Positions 60,507 to 64,000 of a stretch of 64,000 nucleotides of DNA are shown in pieces. A program made the position numbers and the translations under genes. The DNA lies in contig MEOE01000028.1 of the NCBI GenBank assembly GCA_001768565.1, forward strand, positions 124,001-188,000, in the 5' to 3' direction. Position 1 is the stretch's first letter. Every line of letters begins with the position of its first letter. The notes beneath the pieces were generated by a model, which was given only the letters and a program-made list of their open reading frames with translations, ran no database searches and was not told the DNA's origin. Source of the stretch: Bacteroidetes bacterium GWF2_33_16 (GTDB lineage Bacteria > Bacteroidota > Bacteroidia > Bacteroidales > UBA12077).

Positions 60507-62588
60507 TTATTGAAAAACCTCATCTTTTATTTCTGTGTTCACTTCAATAGATTCAATAACAAGCTCCATATTTTGAATACCTGAAGCAGAAATTATAAAT
60601 GGATATTTAACACCATTAATTTCTCTATAGTCAGAATAACTTTGAGACTGAACAAACTCGCCTTGAGGAGCAACAATTGTTTGTCTGGTTAGAATTTTTA
60701 ATCCAGTTTCAATCGAATAAAAATCATAAGATTTTTTATTATTTGGCTTTATAACAGCAATTTTATAGGCATCTTCTCCATTAATTTTTTCAACACCGTC
60801 AAGTGTTAACGAAATACCCAGCTCTTGATATTTAAGCTCCTGGTTAATAATCGACTCAATCTTCAACTCTTCCAGTTCTTCTCCGGTTATTTCCTTCTCT
60901 CCCTGAAAACCTTTCATTTTTCCTTTTTCCCCATCAAATGATTGCTTGTTAAGGAGGTTGCTATTCATGAAAACTTCCATAGTGAATTTATTGGGTGCTT
61001 TCTTGTAAGTAACCATGCTTATTGTCATTCCATTCATTGAGGTGTTTGCTTTTTGAATGATTGTTTCAACGTTTTCAAGGCTATCTTTGCCGCCAATAGC
61101 TTCTATATAATTCTCAATTACTTTTTCAGCAGTAATATCAGCAGAAAGACCTAGTTCCGGATTTTCTATAACAGGATTACCATAAATGTCATATATTTCC
61201 ACTACACCAGTAGAGCTATATTTTTTTAGTGGTTCAAGAATTTTCTTTTTATCACCTACAACAACTATTATGGCCTGATTTGGATCAATAAACTTTTTCG
61301 AAACTTCTAATACATCTTCTTTAGTTACTGAAGCTATTTTCTCAAGATAAGTCTGATAATAATTAACTGGCAAATTATATTTTAAAGAATTATAGGCAAA
61401 TGAAGCAATTGTTTGGGGATCTTCCAGTGATTGAGCAAAGGTTCCTGTGTAAATATTTTTAAATAATTGCAATGTTTCATCGGAAACTAGTTCTGATTTC
61501 ATCCTGTTCATCTCAATAATAAACTGGTTTACAGCGTCGTCTGTAACATCTGTTCCTACTTGTGCATACGCTTTAAAATGCCCAACTAATGGGTCTTTAC
61601 TAAGGTTTGAATATGCACCATAAGTATAACCTTTATCTTCTCGCAGATTGGTTAATAATCTCGCGGAAAAAGTTCCGTTACCAAGAATTTCATTGGCTAG
61701 AGTTGCTGAAATAGCTTCTTTATCGCCAACTTTTAAGTTTACCGGGTAAGTAATACTAATGTATGACTGAACAGCATCTTCTTTATCTACCAAGGCAACT
61801 CGTGTTCCTATATTTTTATTTGGATATTGATATTTTTGGGTTTTTACATCTCCCTTTTTCCATGATCCAAAATATTTTTCTGCATCAATGCGAGCTTGTT
61901 TTTCTGTTATGTCACCAACAATTACTAAATAAGATACATTGGGTTTGTAGTATAATTTGTAGTAATTTACCAAATGATCCCTAGTAATTTTTCCAATAGT
62001 TTCTTCAGTTGAAATTTCTGAATAAGGATGATTTGTGTTTCTCAGTTTTTGGCCAACACGGTTGGCAATAAATTGTGGGTTTGTTTTTGACGATGCCAAA
62101 CCAGAAAGAGATTGTTTTTTGCTTTTTTCAACTTCTTCAGCAGGAAATATCGGATTTAATAATATGTCAGACATAATTTGAAGAAATTCTGTTTTGTTTT
62201 TTGTTAGTGTTAGTCCATATATTCCTTTCTTGTATGTGAAAAAACTTGCACCAATAAAGTCAATGGATTCATCAATTTGGCTTTTTGTTTTAGAAGTTGT
62301 TCCAGAACCAAGTAAATCGCCTGTCATTTCAACAAAACCAATATGTTCTTCTTCCATAATAGGATCAACATCAATTGTTAGCTGATAAGAAATTCTGGGT
62401 GTTTTATGATTCTCTACAACAATTACTTTAAGGCCATTTTCTAAAGTAAAGGTTTTGTGTTCGCTAATCTTAAATTCTGGTGCTGGTCCCTCTTTTGGTT
62501 GGATACTTCTATCGAGTTGTGCTAATAATGTAGTATTTGCAATAAATACCGCGAAAATTAGTATGATTATTGATTTTATTTTTTTCAT
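60507..62588 (-). CDS. M16 peptidase-like protein, inactive subunit, with C-terminal extension
   Basis: 693 residues from the ATG at 62588, where the signal peptide MKKIKSIIILIFAVFIANTT starts; the upstream open frame to 62681 is rejected. Two M16 domains (about 45-460) resemble processing-peptidase halves, but the HxxEH zinc motif is replaced (EEHIGFVEMTGDLLG), so this is the non-catalytic partner. A further ~200 residues (about 490-693) look like the lipoprotein-sorting (LolA-like) beta fold often attached in Bacteroidota. It pairs with the active subunit encoded 28 bp upstream. Together they should degrade small peptides in the periplasm. Confidence 0.9.
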   Translation of the reverse strand: MKKIKSIIILIFAVFIANTTLLAQLDRSIQPKEGPAPEFKISEHKTFTLENGLKVIVVENHKTPRISYQLTIDVDPIMEEEHIGFVEMTGDLLGSGTTSKTKSQIDESIDFIGASFFTYKKGIYGLTLTKNKTEFLQIMSDILLNPIFPAEEVEKSKKQSLSGLASSKTNPQFIANRVGQKLRNTNHPYSEISTEETIGKITRDHLVNYYKLYYKPNVSYLVIVGDITEKQARIDAEKYFGSWKKGDVKTQKYQYPNKNIGTRVALVDKEDAVQSYISITYPVNLKVGDKEAISATLANEILGNGTFSARLLTNLREDKGYTYGAYSNLSKDPLVGHFKAYAQVGTDVTDDAVNQFIIEMNRMKSELVSDETLQLFKNIYTGTFAQSLEDPQTIASFAYNSLKYNLPVNYYQTYLEKIASVTKEDVLEVSKKFIDPNQAIIVVVGDKKKILEPLKKYSSTGVVEIYDIYGNPVIENPELGLSADITAEKVIENYIEAIGGKDSLENVETIIQKANTSMNGMTISMVTYKKAPNKFTMEVFMNSNLLNKQSFDGEKGKMKGFQGEKEITGEELEELKIESIINQELKYQELGISLTLDGVEKINGEDAYKIAVIKPNNKKSYDFYSIETGLKILTRQTIVAPQGEFVQSQSYSDYREINGVKYPFIISASGIQNMELVIESIEVNTEIKDEVFQ

Positions 62589-62616
62589 AATTATAATATT
62601 ATTGATAAAACTATTT

Positions 62617-63939
62617 TTATTGGTTTTTTGGTAGATAATATAACACCACTCTATTGTCTTTTCTAAAATACTCCTTAGCAACCCTCATTAGGTCTTCTTT
62701 TGTTACAGCAAGGTATTTATCAATTTGAGTGTTTATTAAATCAGTGTTTTTGTAAAAAGTATAGTTCATTGCCATATTTGTAGCTCTGTTTTCCAGAGAG
62801 GCATTGCCGTTTACATGATCTGCTTCATATTGGTTTTTTAATTTCTGAAACTCTTCGTCAGAAATTAATTCGTTTTGTACCTTTTCGATTTCGGCATCCA
62901 TAGCGTTTTCTAAATCTTTTAGGTCTACTCCCATATTTGGTAATGCAAAAGCATAAGTAAGACCGGCGTCTTCGTAAGGAAAAGGGAAAGACATTGCCTG
63001 TAAAGCAAGTTGTTTTTCATCAACTAATACTTTATTAAAACGAGAACTTTTACCTCCCGAAAGTAGCTTTGCCAGCATATCTACAGCATAGAAATCGGCC
63101 GTTCCATTTTTAGGTGTATGATAAGCTTGAAAAATAGCAGGCAGTTGAATATTGTCGTAAATTGTATCACGTATTTCCTTTCTTTTTATTGGTTCAATCT
63201 GCGATGGCCTGTAGATTTCCTTATTACTTTTTGGAATATCTCCAAAATATTTAATAATAAGAGATTTAGCATTTTCAAAATTAATATCACCGGCAATTGT
63301 AATAACAGCATTATTTGGTACATAGAAATTCTTATAGAAGTCTTTATAATCTGATTCGGTGGCGGCAAGAATTTGTTCTGCGCTTCCTAAAACAGTCCAT
63401 CTATAAGGATGAACTTCGTATGCTCTTTTAGATATTTCTCGCTGAAAACTCATATAGGGCTGATTGTCCTCTCGTTGTTTGATTTCTTCGGTAACCACCT
63501 TTTTCTGTGTTGCAACACCAATTGAATCAACTTTAAGGTGCAACATTCTTTCAGACTCGAGCCATAATCCTAATTCGAGTTGGTTTGAAGCTAGAATTTC
63601 GTAGAAAAACGTTCTGTCCCAACTAGTATTTGCATTGAGGTCGCCTCCAGCTTTATCAACAATCTTGGAGTATTGTCCTCTTTCAATGTTCTTAGAACCT
63701 TCAAACATAAGATGTTCAAAGAAATGTGCAAATCCAGTTCTATCTGGACTTTCGTTTTTTGATCCTACATGATAGGTAATAGTTACAACTACTATTGGAA
63801 AGCTATTGTCTTGATGCAAAATAACATGCAACCCATTATCAAGATCGTACTCGACAAACTCAATTTTGTTTACTTGCGAATATGCAAAAATCGCTATAAA
63901 AATTAGCGATACAGTAATAAAAAACTTTTTTAAATTCAT
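62617..63939 (-). CDS. M16 family zinc peptidase, catalytic subunit
   Basis: 440 residues with a signal peptide (ending AYSQ near 22). The inverted zinc motif HFFEH (His72, Glu75, His76, in GFAHFFEHLMFEGS) is intact, with the downstream Glu in VVTEEIKQRED. It forms the usual M16B two-gene pair with the inactive subunit downstream, as in Sphingomonas-type heterodimers and mitochondrial processing peptidase. Substrates are probably short peptides. Start of the minus-strand transcript; the promoter is not clear in the last 60 bp of the window. Confidence 0.94.
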   Translation of the reverse strand: MNLKKFFITVSLIFIAIFAYSQVNKIEFVEYDLDNGLHVILHQDNSFPIVVVTITYHVGSKNESPDRTGFAHFFEHLMFEGSKNIERGQYSKIVDKAGGDLNANTSWDRTFFYEILASNQLELGLWLESERMLHLKVDSIGVATQKKVVTEEIKQREDNQPYMSFQREISKRAYEVHPYRWTVLGSAEQILAATESDYKDFYKNFYVPNNAVITIAGDINFENAKSLIIKYFGDIPKSNKEIYRPSQIEPIKRKEIRDTIYDNIQLPAIFQAYHTPKNGTADFYAVDMLAKLLSGGKSSRFNKVLVDEKQLALQAMSFPFPYEDAGLTYAFALPNMGVDLKDLENAMDAEIEKVQNELISDEEFQKLKNQYEADHVNGNASLENRATNMAMNYTFYKNTDLINTQIDKYLAVTKEDLMRVAKEYFRKDNRVVLYYLPKNQ

Positions 63940-64000
63940 AATTTGTATATTAAAGTGTTAAGTTATTTTTCGTTATTTAAGTTTTCTGGAGCATAGTCTA

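Overview
The window is 64 kb of an AT-rich chromosome from a member of the Bacteroidota, most likely a marine member of the Bacteroidales/Marinilabiliales group. The evidence is a C-terminal type IX secretion (T9SS) sorting domain, Bacteroidota promoter elements (TAnnTTTG just upstream of genes), lineage-typical families (DUF4292, DUF4271, YwqK/MORN_2), lipoproteins with Bacteroidota-style lipoboxes and a lack of strong Shine-Dalgarno sites. An aldehyde:ferredoxin oxidoreductase points to anaerobic or facultative metabolism. Genus cannot be read from the sequence. Most of the window is ordinary chromosomal core; no prophage, insertion sequence, CRISPR array, tRNA or rRNA was seen.

Layout. 1-7.6 kb: the end of a Wzi-like outer-membrane barrel gene, then a TetR regulator with a TolC/adaptor/RND efflux operon. 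7.7-16.5 kb: a signalling block with a five-PAS hybrid histidine kinase, a frameshifted lapA-like gene and, on the other strand, hemW followed by an eight-PAS HisKA_3 kinase and a receiver-only response regulator. 16.8-25.9 kb: VanZ-like protein, Rrf2 regulator, rpiB, nadA, a MORN_2 repeat protein, ruvB, a Crp/Fnr regulator, OsmC, pheS and a cyclophilin lipoprotein. 26-34 kb: patatin-like phospholipase with an outer-membrane barrel, a flippase, and the dut-TPR-DUF4292-EnvC envelope run. 34.2-40.4 kb: RsbW-like ATPase, ybeY, mnmG, ade, uvrC. 40.7-50.1 kb: DUF4271, hemD, rnpA, an S41 protease, polA, queD, an ArsR regulator and a polyprenyl synthetase. 50.2-55.5 kb, minus strand: dtd, an MFS exporter, mazG-like, deoC and the aldehyde:ferredoxin oxidoreductase. 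55.6-64 kb: a secreted endonuclease I with eight Ig-like repeats and a T9SS tag, a secreted HExxH protein, and an inactive/active pair of M16 peptidases.

Points that stand out. (1) deoC, whose product carries an extra C-terminal CxxC...CxxC tail, is followed at 54 bp by a tungsten-type aldehyde:ferredoxin oxidoreductase; deoC releases acetaldehyde, so the pair could be a deoxyribose-to-acetate route that reduces ferredoxin. (2) Two intergenic palindromes, at 16666 and 36936, match the bacterial parS centromere (the first matches the 16-bp consensus exactly), with weaker copies inside pheS and polA; this suggests an origin-proximal segment. (3) A heme-chaperone gene (hemW) leads an apparent operon with a very large multi-PAS kinase and an output-less receiver. 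(4) A lapA-like membrane gene is broken by a single-base shift in a T run. (5) The large secreted nuclease has near-identical internal repeats of about 306 bp.
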